A stretch of 64,000 nucleotides of DNA from Sorghum bicolor. Its lineage: Eukaryota; Streptophyta; Magnoliopsida; Poales; Poaceae. Below the pieces are notes generated by a model. The model saw only the letters and a program-made list of their open reading frames with translations, had not been told where the DNA came from and did not search any database. Both the position numbers and the translations under genes were made by a program. This document shows, in pieces, positions 23,552 through 33,600 of the stretch (positions within the stretch are counted from its first letter, which is position 1; each line of letters begins with the position of its first letter). Location of the stretch: the NCBI RefSeq assembly GCF_000003195.3, contig NC_012873.2:68457615-68521614 (forward strand), written 5' to 3'.

Positions 23552-24174
23552 CAGGGCCGTCTCTAAGGGTGGGCAGCCGGTGCGACGGCCGGAAGCCCGG
23601 GGCCTATAAGTATATATATAATATATAAAATACTTGGTATATAAATTTGTCTAATTTTTTAGAGCTTTTTTAGGGCTTATACAGACTATAAAAATCCATC
23701 AATTAATCTAAAAAAGAAATCTATTAATCAACGCATCATCCACATCCACCTATTGCTGGTGTTGCTTCGTATTCTCGCTTGATCGATTAGTTGAGCATAT
23801 CAATGTTCCTCTTTATCGTCTTCTCGTTTTATTGCCCAATCATCCAATGCAACGATGTGGTTCCATGACACGCTAACACCACACGTCCGCACACGGTGTC
23901 ACTATTAGACACTGGAGCAGGCAGAGCAAGGGCATAGCTGATCGAGACTTCACCAATTTTATTATTAGTGTTCAGTGATAGGGTTCTAAATTTCTAATTC
24001 TCTACTTATTTATTTGTTGTACTACAATTACCTTTTATAAACTAAAACATATGGTGCAAATTAATTCTTTTTAGTTGTACTATATTTTATATATTTGACA
24101 TATAGAAAAAATATTTAATGGGCTCTTACCCTTTTACTTGCACAAGGGTCCTTAAAATTATAGAGACGGCCCTG
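23552..24174. mobile_element. Non-autonomous hAT-like element in the sugar-transporter gene
   Basis: A 623-bp insert with ends CAGGGCCGTCTCTA and the inverted copy TAGAGACGGCCCTG. Both sides carry the perfect 8-bp duplication CTCATCAG (23544-23551, 24175-24182). No transposase is encoded. The 8-bp TSD and CAGGG ends fit the hAT superfamily. It splits a serine codon in the transporter. Confidence 0.93.
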
Positions 24175-24518
24175 CTCATCAGCGGGCTCACCACGCTGTT
24201 GATGCTGCCCACCATCGGCGTGGCGATGCGGCTGATGGACGCGTCGGGGCGGCGGAGCCTGCTACTGTGGACGATCCCGGTGCTGATCGCGTCGCTAGTG
24301 GTGGCAAGCGTGGTGCCCATGGCGGCGGCGGCGCACGCGGCGGTGGCCACGGGGAGCGTCATGGTGTACCTGTGCTGCTTCGTCATGGGGTTCGGGCCCA
24401 TCCCCAACATCCTGTGCGCCGAGATCTTCCCGACGCGGGTGCGGGAGCTCTGCATCGCCATCTGCTCGCTCGCCTTCTGGCTCGGCGACATCGCCGTCAC
24501 CTACAGCCTGCCGGTGAT

Positions 24519-25028
24519 CTATGTTACCCCGATACTTCTCTGAATCGCCGTACCGGTACGCGATACGTATCCGATACGGTATCGGAGAAGTATGGGGAAA
24601 TAGAGAAATAAAAATAAATAAAATAAAATTGAAGTCCATCAAGTCAGCAGCCCATTTTTTGGCCCATTTACACAGCACTAAACCCTACTAACCACCACAC
24701 GTACACAATAGATGTAGTAGCGGACTTAGCCTAAAACTTATAGTGTCCTAATACTTATTATTTTGCTGTAAGGATATTAAAAACAATATTTAGTTTTCTG
24801 CTAGTGTGAAACCAAGTATGTTAAATGCTTCATGGTACTAGTCATGTCTATATTTTGTCATCTCTATTTGTTGATTGTTCTACTAGAGTGAAAATTATTC
24901 TTAATAGGAGTATTCTGATTTTTTTGATATATTTATATACTTGCCGTATCGTATCGGTGTATCCTTATTTTCTGAAAATGTCGTATCAACGTATCGCGGT
25001 ATCGGTATCCCCTATCGGTGGAACGTAG
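24519..25028. mobile_element. Second DNA transposon in the sugar-transporter gene
   Basis: A 510-bp insert with imperfect inverted ends CTATGTTACCCCGATA and CTACGTTCCACCGATA. It is flanked by the perfect 8-bp duplication CCGGTGAT (24511-24518, 25029-25036), which extends to 9 bp (GCCGGTGAT) if the ends are shifted by one. The ends are rich in CGATACG/CGTATCG words. No transposase. Most likely hAT-like; a Mutator-like element is the alternative if the 9-bp reading is right. Confidence 0.85.
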
Positions 25029-25212
25029 CCGGTGATGCTCACATCGGTGGGGCTCACGGTCACGGGGGTGTTCGGCTTCTACGCCGTCGTGTGCTGCCTG
25101 GCGCGTGCCGGAGACCAAGGGCCTGCCCCTCGAGGTCATCATCGAGTTCTTTAACGTTGGAGCCAGAGGGCTGCCAGCCATGGCGGCCGATGCAGAGCAG
25201 GATCACCATTGA

Positions 25213-25444
25213 GCCCTTGTTTAGTTCCTAAAATTTTTCAAGATTCCTCGTCACATCGAATCTTACGGCACATGTATGAAGCATTAAATATAGACGAAAA
25301 TAAAAACTAATTACGCAGTTTACCTGTAAATCGCGAGACGAATCTTTTGATCCTAGTTAGTCTATGATTGGATAATATTTGCCACAAACAAACGAAAGTG
25401 CTACAGTAGCGAAATCCAAAAATTTTCCCAAACTAAACAAGGCC
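25213..25444. mobile_element. CTTGTTTAG-family MITE with TGA duplication
   Basis: Starts GCCCTTGTTTAGTTCC and ends AACTAAACAAGGCC, flanked by TGA at 25210-25212 and 25445-25447. The left TGA is the stop codon of the transporter pseudogene, so the element sits exactly after the stop. Confidence 0.88.
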
Positions 25445-25655
25445 TGAATTGGATTGAGAATTCAGTTCACACTTATTTACTATCCATACATTTGATGATG
25501 AATGATGGAACCCAAAAAGAACAAGGAGGGTCCCAACCAAACATATTGGCGGGAATGGATCGTTTGTGAATTTGTGTTAGGAGATTCAAATCATGTCTCT
25601 TAGTAAGTGCTAAAACTGTCATGTCGTGCCTCTTTGTTGTGAGCTTGTTTCACAG

Positions 25656-25917
25656 TACTTCCTTCATATCAAATTATTAGTTATTCCAAGAATCTTGGAG
25701 AGTCATTATCTCAAATTTAATTAAATTTATATGGTAAGATTATAATATTTATGGTGTCAACTTAGTATCATTATATTATTCATTAATTATATTTTTATAT
25801 TATACAAATTTGATGTTATAAATCTTTGTAATTTTTTTCTATAATTTCGATCAAAATTGAGATACTTTGAGTTTCCAATATTTTTAGAATAACTTACAAT
25901 TTAGGATGAAGGGAATA
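25656..25917. mobile_element. Stowaway-like MITE
   Basis: Inverted ends TACTTCCTTCATATCAAATT and the complement of TATTCCCTTCATCCTAAATT. Same family as 17928-18311 and 38975-39239. Confidence 0.78.
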
Positions 25918-25979
25918 CTGTTTTTTGCGACTTGCAGAGGGAGAGGACCATGCGGTGGAAGACTGCACGGCCATACTTA

Positions 25980-26211
25980 GGCCTTGTTTAGTTCCCAAAT
26001 TTTTTCAAGATTCCTCGTCACATCGAATCTTACGGCAAATACATGAAGCATTAAATATAGATAAAAAAGATAACTAATTACACAGTTCACCTGTAATTTA
26101 CGAGACAAATCTTTTGAGCCTAATTAGTCTATAATTAAATAATAATTGTCAAATAAAGCCGAAAGTGCTACTGTATCGAAATCCAAAATTTTTCACGAAC
26201 TAAACAAGGCC
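25980..26211. mobile_element. CTTGTTTAG-family MITE with TTA duplication
   Basis: Starts GGCCTTGTTTAGTTCCC and ends CGAACTAAACAAGGCC, flanked by TTA (25977-25979, 26212-26214). Confidence 0.9.
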
Positions 26212-27023
26212 TTAGCTGTGAATCTATGATAGCTGTGGTCATGATAATAACCACGTCCGAAAAAGCTTGTCCGGCTACGAAGGTTGCAAAAATTTTAGAA
26301 GTACCAGTTGAATTTGCTGTGGAACCCATGGGATTTACTATATTACTTTCTTGTTCTTCGGCAAACAAAAATACAGCTCACCGGTAATAAGGGATGGTAC
26401 TATATTTGCTTTGATGTGAAACCAGATTTAATTTATGTCCCTTGTCTAAAAAACCGCATTGACTAGCAAAATCCATATACTATTATCCATTTTTCATTAA
26501 CCATTCGACTTATGGTCTAGTAGATCACGACCAAATGGTTAGGGCAGGCAAAAAGAACAGTCCATAAAGATAAAGCCAATCTCAATGCAAACTATCACAG
26601 CTGAAAGATGTTGTCTACATAGGTAAAGAGGACGTGGAGCTATTCCTCTCATAGTGCAAATAAACCAACAATTTGCTAGGAAAAACAACATTATTATTGT
26701 CAAAAGTCTTTCTACTCCTCCCTCTAACCTATGTGTAACATAGTCATCACACCATCTTCCACAACACATACTAGAAACTTTTGTCACATCATGCACTTAT
26801 TTCTTCTGCTGGTACCTATGCTACTCAGAACCACTATTCTACGTGAGCCGGAGGCTTGCGGTGTACGTGGAGCATGGAACTAACATATAGTCATCAACCT
26901 ACAAATTTGTCTATAGAGATTTCAGAGATAAAATATCATACAAGTTTAAGGGCCACCCACAAGAGTAAACAATTATTTCTTTCCTTTTTCGTAATGTGTC
27001 GGGCAGCTGCTTGCCATGAGCTC

Positions 27024-27026
<3 letters not shown>

Positions 27027-27108
<82 letters not shown>
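27027..27108. repeat. GA dinucleotide microsatellite
   Basis: About 41 uninterrupted GA units. Confidence 0.97.
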
Positions 27109-27110
<2 letters not shown>

Positions 27111-27377
27111 GCAACAAGGCCCCTCTCCATCGCAAGATCCAACCTCTTTCACCAAAAACCCATTGTACTGCATGGCTTGGGGCTTGATCCAGTGAGAAAA
27201 TTAATTAAGGTGGCAAGCACTCCATCTGCCTTGCTCGTGGTTGACTGGCCACCCTCCCCAAGATACCTCCCCATGGCTTGTCGCCACCCTTCATGTACTC
27301 GGTATGAAAAGTAGGGGTCTTTAGGAGTGAAAATGCCATGGACGAAAGTCGGATGATGAGAAAATTGGGGAAGATAA

Positions 27378-27490
27378 GGGTCTGTTTGGAATGTAGGAAT
27401 TTCACATAAAAATAGTACATGAATTTCATAACTTGTTTAATTTTACAGACAAAACACACAAGAAAATTTTCCTGCGTTCCAAACTTACCC
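27378..27490. mobile_element. Short Tourist-like MITE with TAA duplication
   Basis: 113 bp. Ends GGGTCTGTTTGGAATGTAGG and (inverted) GGGTAAGTTTGGAACGCAGG, flanked by TAA (27375-27377, 27491-27493). No ORF. Confidence 0.85.
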
Positions 27491-28304
27491 TAAAGGAGAA
27501 GATGAGCATATTATTATTTTTTAGCAATGGGGCCAATCTTTATTTTCTACGCTTCAAATGTTGTGACGTTTGTCGTAACTAATGTCACCTGCTGCATATG
27601 GACCACTTGGTCCTTTAACCTTGTAGCATAAGGACAATGAAGAAAAACATTCTCATTGCCCTTATGCACAACCATAGACCCAAAGCCATGCCGATGAGTT
27701 TACGAACTATGTTCTCCTACCTAACAAAATTCCAAAGAAAACATGTGCACTATAATACTATATGCATATACATCCCTAGTGCATGAAAAAACAAACAAAC
27801 ATAGGACTCTGTATGTTTGGGATATGATGGCCAAAGTTTAGGTTTGGAATGTGATGGTCGTGCTAGGGAGGCCGTTTGCACGGTGGCTAATTGATTGTGG
27901 TGGGCTGGTGGCAGATTGGGCAGGCCAACAAGGTGGCTAGGTGCTGCCAGATATTAGCGGCAAAGGTGGTTGTGATGTGGCATAATACTAACACTGTTTG
28001 AGCAAAGGTAGGCTAGGGCAGTGATGGTCAAGGTGTAGTCGATCAATTTGTGTGTACAAATAATTGTTAGGAATATTTACGCCCCATAAGGTATGATGAA
28101 AGAAGAATGATTCACTATTGGTATTGTTATCCTAAATGCTAAATAATGAAAATCAGATACCTATCGCTTAGTCATTATACGATCTAAACGGTCAATGAAA
28201 TAGGCAAAATTACCATCTAAACTGAATAAACAGAGACGACAGACCATTGTGGAATGTTTAATAAACAGACTAAGCCATCGTTTAGATGCCCATGGTACTA
28301 CGAC

Positions 28305-28306
<2 letters not shown>

Positions 28307-28365
<59 letters not shown>
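28307..28365. repeat. GA dinucleotide microsatellite
   Basis: About 29 GA units. Confidence 0.95.
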
Positions 28366-28368
<3 letters not shown>

Positions 28369-29155
28369 GCATGAACTAAAGTGGAGCCAGTATATTTGCA
28401 TGATAGTGGAGGTAGCACTTGCAACGGCTGAAATTAAACTGATCGCTAGATGCAGATAGCAGCAGCCGCTGGAAACTAAATGGGAGAAATTAAAGCATCG
28501 GCCAGGAGCTAAAGAGAATAAGGGATAGATAGATAGCATGTTCTCTCGATCCAACACTAGCAGATTTGTCCGCACTACAGATCTTCTATTTATTTTCAAC
28601 GCAACTATATATATGTACAGTATATACATAAGTCTATAGAAAAGTAAATATTAATACTTTTAAGAGGCAATAATCGTTAAAGTTTGAAGAAACACAACTA
28701 CATAAGTCTATAGAAAAGTAAATATTACTACTCCATCAGTTTTTAATATACTACTACCTTTGTTCCAAATTAGAATAAATATGTTTTTTATAATTTATTA
28801 GAATGGATTGAGTACTACTAATTAATTACCATCCCCTCTATTTTTAGATATACAATATTTTGAACTAATTACTACCCAAAAAGAATACAATTCTTGTTTT
28901 CGAGCTTCAAAACAACTTTAAGTTTGATCAAATTTATACGAAAAAGCAGTAACATCTATGATACGAATAAGTACCATTAGAATAGTTGTGAAATATATTT
29001 TTTATAATAAATATATTTGGAGATTTAAATGTTAATATATATTTTTATAAACTTTGTTAAACTTAAACAAAGTTTGACTGGGTTTAAATCTAGATTTGCA
29101 GACTGCTGGAGTATTTCCTAAATAGACAAGGGCAAAGATTGGAATATATATATAG

Positions 29156-29414
29156 TACTCCATCTGTCCTTAAAAGAATGACATTATGAGATATGTTAGC
29201 AACTTTTGTATCATCACTAGATAAATATATTATACAAATATATTAATCGATTCATCTAATAATATTAATTATGTATTCTAAATATTAATATTTTTTTAAA
29301 CATAATTAGTTTTTTTTATATAGAAAAGACGACAAAAACTTTGCGGTGATTTCTATTAGACGAAGAAACACAGAGGAGGGAGTGAGAACGATGGGATGGA
29401 CTGTGGAGGGAGTA
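29156..29414. mobile_element. Stowaway-like MITE, degenerate right end
   Basis: Starts TACTCCATCTGTCCTTAAAA and ends near GTGGAGGGAGTA. An earlier GAGGAGGGAGTG at 29373-29384 is an alternative right end. AT-rich, no ORF. Confidence 0.55.
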
Positions 29415-29732
29415 CTCCGTAGAACACAAAGGTCAAAAGCGCTCACGTATGTAGTGCCTGCAGTGCAGCCACGAATGGTCGATGCCATGTTCCAGTTCCT
29501 GCGCTGGACGTGCAGATTATACGATCGAGTGGTATGAAACTGGACAGGCAGTTTCTACATGATATATATATATATATGCGGGTTGGGTTGATTACGTGCT
29601 TGCTTGTATTGTATTGTATCCAATGAAATGAATGGCATCATTTCCAGGGATGGGATGGGATGGGATCCAAGTCCAAGACGTGGATGCATGATCTTCATTC
29701 CTTGGGCATTTCCTTTGCCGGCCATGCATCGA

Positions 29733-30422
29733 TCAGTGGATAGATGTTGCGGATGATGACAAGCTCGCTCCATCGATCGGCCAAGGAGTAAGCCAGGCCG
29801 CAGCAGTAGCAGGCTGCGGTGCTGCCATGGCGTCGCAGCAGGCTGCCCCGCACCTCCGGCACAGCGGCGAGACGACGGAGACGATGGTGGCGCGGCAGGA
29901 GGGGCAGCTGGCGTGGGCGGCGAGCCAGGTATCGATGCAGGCGGCGTGGAAGCCGTGGGCGCAGCGCGGCAGCACACGGAGCTGGTCTCCCTCCGTGAAC
30001 GGCGCCAGGCAGATGGCGCACTCCTCCTCTCTTGTCCTTCCTTTCATCAGGTTATTCAGATTCGGAGAAGAAGAGACGGAGACGGTGGGCAGCGCCTCGA
30101 TGGCCGCCTTCTCCAGTCCCCTGGGTGGCTGGGCGGACGGCCTGCCGCCAGAGCTGTTGCCACCGCCCGCTGCCGCCACTCCTCCTCCTCCTCCTCCTCC
30201 TCCTCCTCTGCGGCAGGCGCACCGGGCGACGAGCGCAAGGCCGGCCACGCAGATGAGGGCGCAGAGGAGGGACGCCAGGATGACCACCGTGTCGGAGTCC
30301 ACTGAGATGGCCTGCTGCTGTTGCTGCTCCTCTCCATGAGCAGGGAGCAGGAGAGGCAAAGCACCAGCCGGAGATGGGGTGTCAGCGATGGCTGAGTGGA
30401 GGAGGCCTGCCGGAGTGCGCAT
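29733..30422 (-). CDS. ATL-type RING-H2 E3 ubiquitin ligase
   Basis: ATL proteins are membrane-anchored E3 ligases, often in defence and stress signalling. This intronless 229-residue protein has one TM helix (about 46-67, VVILASLLCALICVAGLALV) followed by a basic CRR stop-transfer and a glycine run. The ATL GLD-type motif GLEKAAIEALP is at 102-112. A complete RING-H2 domain spans 135-176: Cys135, Cys138, Cys154, His156, His159, Cys162, Cys173, Cys176, with the ATL-typical Pro (LPRC) before Cys154 and Trp166 after Cys162. A QQQQQ run precedes the TM. The C-terminal 50 residues are Ala/Pro-rich and not conserved. A TATA box lies about 110 bp upstream of the ATG. Target proteins cannot be inferred. 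Confidence 0.93.
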   Translation of the reverse strand: MRTPAGLLHSAIADTPSPAGALPLLLPAHGEEQQQQQAISVDSDTVVILASLLCALICVAGLALVARCACRRGGGGGGGGGVAAAGGGNSSGGRPSAQPPRGLEKAAIEALPTVSVSSSPNLNNLMKGRTREEECAICLAPFTEGDQLRVLPRCAHGFHAACIDTWLAAHASCPSCRATIVSVVSPLCRRCGAACCDAMAAPQPATAAAWLTPWPIDGASLSSSATSIH

Positions 30423-30530
30423 GGTGGTGTTCGGCCAGCCAGCAAGGCTCTTCAGTCTACTACTAGTAGTCTACTACCACCACCACCACCGAGGCGAGCA
30501 CGACGAGCCTGGCTCTGGCTCTGCCTCTGG

Positions 30531-30540
30531 TTTTATAGAC
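30531..30540 (-). promoter_or_regulatory. TATA box of the ATL gene
   Basis: On the minus strand GTCTATAAAA, followed by CC, lies 109 bp upstream of the ATL ATG. Position and sequence fit a plant TATA box. Confidence 0.65.
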
Positions 30541-30649
30541 AGCCGGAGACGGACGGACGGGTAAGCAAAGCAAGCGCATACAAGACTGTGTGTCTGGCAG
30601 ATGACAAGCAGCAGCAGGTGCACAGGCAGGCAGGCCCCGCACAAATCAG

Positions 30650-33600
30650 GATGCTCAGAGCCAAACCAGTGTTGTGCACCAAGCCAAAAATGGGGGACTT
30701 CACCCCTTCTATGGAAGACTTGGAGACGGGAGTTCAGGAGATGCAAGAAGGGTGCCTGAACCTGACAGAGCTGATGGATTCACTCTCGGATGAAGTTCAG
30801 CAATCCGGCAACATTCAAGCCCCAGTGGAAGAGGAAGAGGAAATGAAGGTGGAAGATTTCTCCGTGCAAGACGAGGAAGAGGGAGAGGAGCAAGGGGAGA
30901 GCGAGCCTACAGAGAAGCAAGGGAAGGGTCACTTTCTTTGGGCCAAAGCCAGCAGAAAAATCTTGGCCTACGGCGCCATCGCTCACCCTCACCCGACGAC
31001 TCTGCCTCCGATGCCACCTCCTATGCTCGAGGAGATGAATCAGAAGGCAAAGGAAGGGCTAGGTCTAGGCCTCGCCGTTCGCGCTGGGATGAACGGCAAC
31101 CTGGAATTTGCAACAATTCCGGACAAGAAGGGGATCTACTACTACTTTGTCTCCCCGTCAATGAAGCAACTGAGAAAGAACCCCCTCAGCTCTCCCCTCT
31201 TCGCAGTGACAGCACTCACCATAGGGGGATTGTGGGAGACGATTTGGCTCTTCCTCCTAACAACCCCCTATGCAATGCTCTCAAAGACCCAGTACAACTG
31301 CCAACTGAAGCTGACAGGGTTGACAACCAAGACATGTAGATTGAAGACAGGGCTCTGGATCTGTGCAATGCTTCGAGCATTCATCAGATTCTAGGCGACG
31401 GGCAAGTGGGTGGCCATCCTGGCACTTGCGTTCATGGAGGAGGAGGGGGAAGCGCTCTACTGGAACTTCAAGATCCCGCTGCCGTCCATCATCTACACAG
31501 TGGTAATGCAACTCTTTCCATACCTCTACACTCGACTTCGCAGGATTTACATCATGATGAAGGGGCTCTGGCGCCAGCCCTCAAGGCGCCACGGGCGCCA
31601 TGAGTCTTCTGGCATGGAACTGTCAGGGCTCAGGCGGGAGCCTTGACAGCGCCAAGATGAAGCACCTTTCCCGCCTCATTGCGTCTACCAATGCTCAGGT
31701 AATTTTTATCTCTGAAACAAAAAAACTCTTCCATAACTAGCTCCGACCTAATAAATAGATTCAACCTTGACAATGCACACATTGTTTCAGCTGATGGACT
31801 TTCTGGAGGTCTCTGGGTCATGTCTAGAAGTGAAGTGCAAGTAGAAGTAGTAGATTCGTGTCGTTTTTACTAGTTGCTTCCACAAAGCCGTTAGGAAAAA
31901 GTTTGGTCTAGTTTGTATTTATGGTGATCCATATCATGAGCAGACTAAATGGATTTGGCAATATCTGAATTCTGTTGTCTTGTAAAAGATTGTGGTTTTT
32001 TCGATCTGGGGTTCAAGGGTCCTGCCTACACGTGGACCAACAAAAGGTTTGATTCTTTTCCCACTTATGAGCGCCTAGATAGATTTTTGTGTAATGCTGA
32101 ATGGTGTGCCAACTTTCCTAGGACAAATGTCTTTCATTTACCGATGCTAAAGAGTGATCACTCACCCATCCTTGCAATACTAAGCTCCAACAGAGGTAAG
32201 ATTTCTAGAACTTTCAAATTTGAGAACTGGTGGCTTCTGAATGATGATTTCCAAGATATTGCCTCTGCTAGCTGGCAAAAATCCCAAACCAGACCTTTCC
32301 ATTTGAAAACCTTCTACCTAGCCAAAGATCTTGTTAAATGGCAGAGAAACAAACCCAAAAACTCTGATATTCTCAGAGCTATTGAAGATCAACTTTTGCA
32401 ACTTCAGTCCAAACCTCCAGGCCAACAAAACCCCTTCACCCAAAAATTACTCATTGCCCAGCATGAAAACATCCTAGCTAAGGAGGAAGCTTTCCACAGA
32501 CAAAGATACAAGCATAATTGGTGTGCTTTTGGGGATAGGAACACCAAATTCTTCCATCAGGCTATCATCAAGAGAGCAAAGAGAAACACCATCACCCATT
32601 TTCTTAACCCAGATGGTTCCTACGCCACCGCTCAAAGCCAGCTAGCAAATGCAGCTAACAATTATTTTGTCAATCTGTTTGCATCAGACAACAATTGCAG
32701 GTCTCAAGAAAATAGCTGGGCCTCTCACTTTTACCATATGGAGCAAATTGAAGATAATTCATTCACAAATTCAACCCCAACTATGGAAGAAATTCAAAGG
32801 ATTGTAAGCAACATGAGAAGCAATGCTGCGCCAGGCCCTGATGGATTCAATGCAGGTTTCTACAAAGCTGCCTGGAACTGGGTAGGTAAGGATGTCGCGA
32901 CTGTGGTAACTGATTTCTATGAAAATAATATCTTTCATAATGAAATCAATAGAACTCACATTGCTTTAATTCCTAAAATTCCTTCTCCAGATACTCCCAA
33001 GGATTACAGACCCATTAGTTTATGTAATGTGATCTACAAAATTATTGCAAAAACTTTAGCAAAAAGAATTAAGATTCACCTTCCACACATTATTCACCCT
33101 GCTCAAGCAGCTTTCATGCAAGGAAGACATATTGCTTCTAATATTATATTAGCTCAAGAAATTATCCACAGCTTCAATCTAAAAAGTTGGAAACAGAAAG
33201 CTTTTATGCTTAAAGTAGATCTTGCAAAAGCTTTTGATAGAATCGAATGGCACTTCATTGACACGGCTATGCAAAGACTAGGCTTCAAAGATAGGTTCAT
33301 TCAATTGGTTTACACTTGCATTTCCTCCACTACAATGGCGGTAATCATTAATGGAGAACCGAGACCGGAATTCAATCCCAGGCGAGGAATAAGACAAGGT
33401 TGCCCCCTTTCTCCTTATCTTTTCATCATTGCTATAAATGAACTTGCTTTATGCCTTCAAAATAACTCGGCTAGGAACAACATTCAGGGTATCACTCTTG
33501 GTCCAAATTGTCCTCGCATCCATGCGTTTCTCTTTGCTAATGACTTGATAATCTGTGGTCAAGCTAATGCAGCTGAGGCTAGTAAAATTCACGCCATTCT

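Larger units (their letters stand above)
22112..25212 (+). pseudogene. Tonoplast sugar transporter (TMT/TST family) pseudogene
   Basis: Functional homologues are 12-TM proton-coupled antiporters that load glucose or sucrose into the vacuole. The start is MRGAVLVAIAAAIGNLLQGW, followed by DNATIAGAVLYIK, LLLARLVDGFAIGLAVTLVP, YISETAPPEIRGLL and PQFTGSGGMFLAYC. The long cytosolic loop has GSMLG, GGGWQLAWK and KRMYLHEE; the C-terminal half has GINGVLYYT, LMLPTIGVAMRLMDASGRRS, CCFVMGFGPIPN and VPETKGLPLEVIIEFF. The frame breaks at least near 22310-22350, 22645, 22880, 23060-23100 and 23400-23480. Two DNA transposons (23552-24174, 24519-25028) interrupt it in codons. Removing either restores continuity of the reading at that junction, but the frameshifts remain. 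Coding similarity is still high, so decay looks fairly recent. Some apparent shifts could be sequencing errors, though not the insertions. Confidence 0.9.
26215..29155. other. Intergenic, no gene seen
   Basis: Nearly 3 kb with no supported gene. Contains two long GA microsatellites and one MITE (listed separately), and AT-rich Stowaway-type debris between about 28725 and 29120. ORFs made of LSLSLS or EREREREC-type runs are only translations of the GA/CT repeats. Confidence 0.5.

Noticed and set aside
22112..23566. Intact sugar transporter with alternative frames
   Set aside because: Conserved segments lie in all three frames and the breaks are not at splice signals; the insertions have transposon ends and TSDs.
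26168..26368. Small minus-strand ORF after the MITE at 26211 (possible exon or organellar DNA)
   Set aside because: No splice partners, no recognisable family, and no clear match to a plastid or mitochondrial gene.
26856..27314. ORFs with long ER or LS repeats
   Set aside because: They are translations of the GA/CT microsatellite, not repetitive proteins.
30396..31394. 332-residue plus-strand ORF overlapping the ATL start
   Set aside because: Its first part runs through the antisense ATL 5' end and promoter, then crosses into LINE sequence. Only the portion after about 30690 may be LINE ORF1, so it is not a separate gene.
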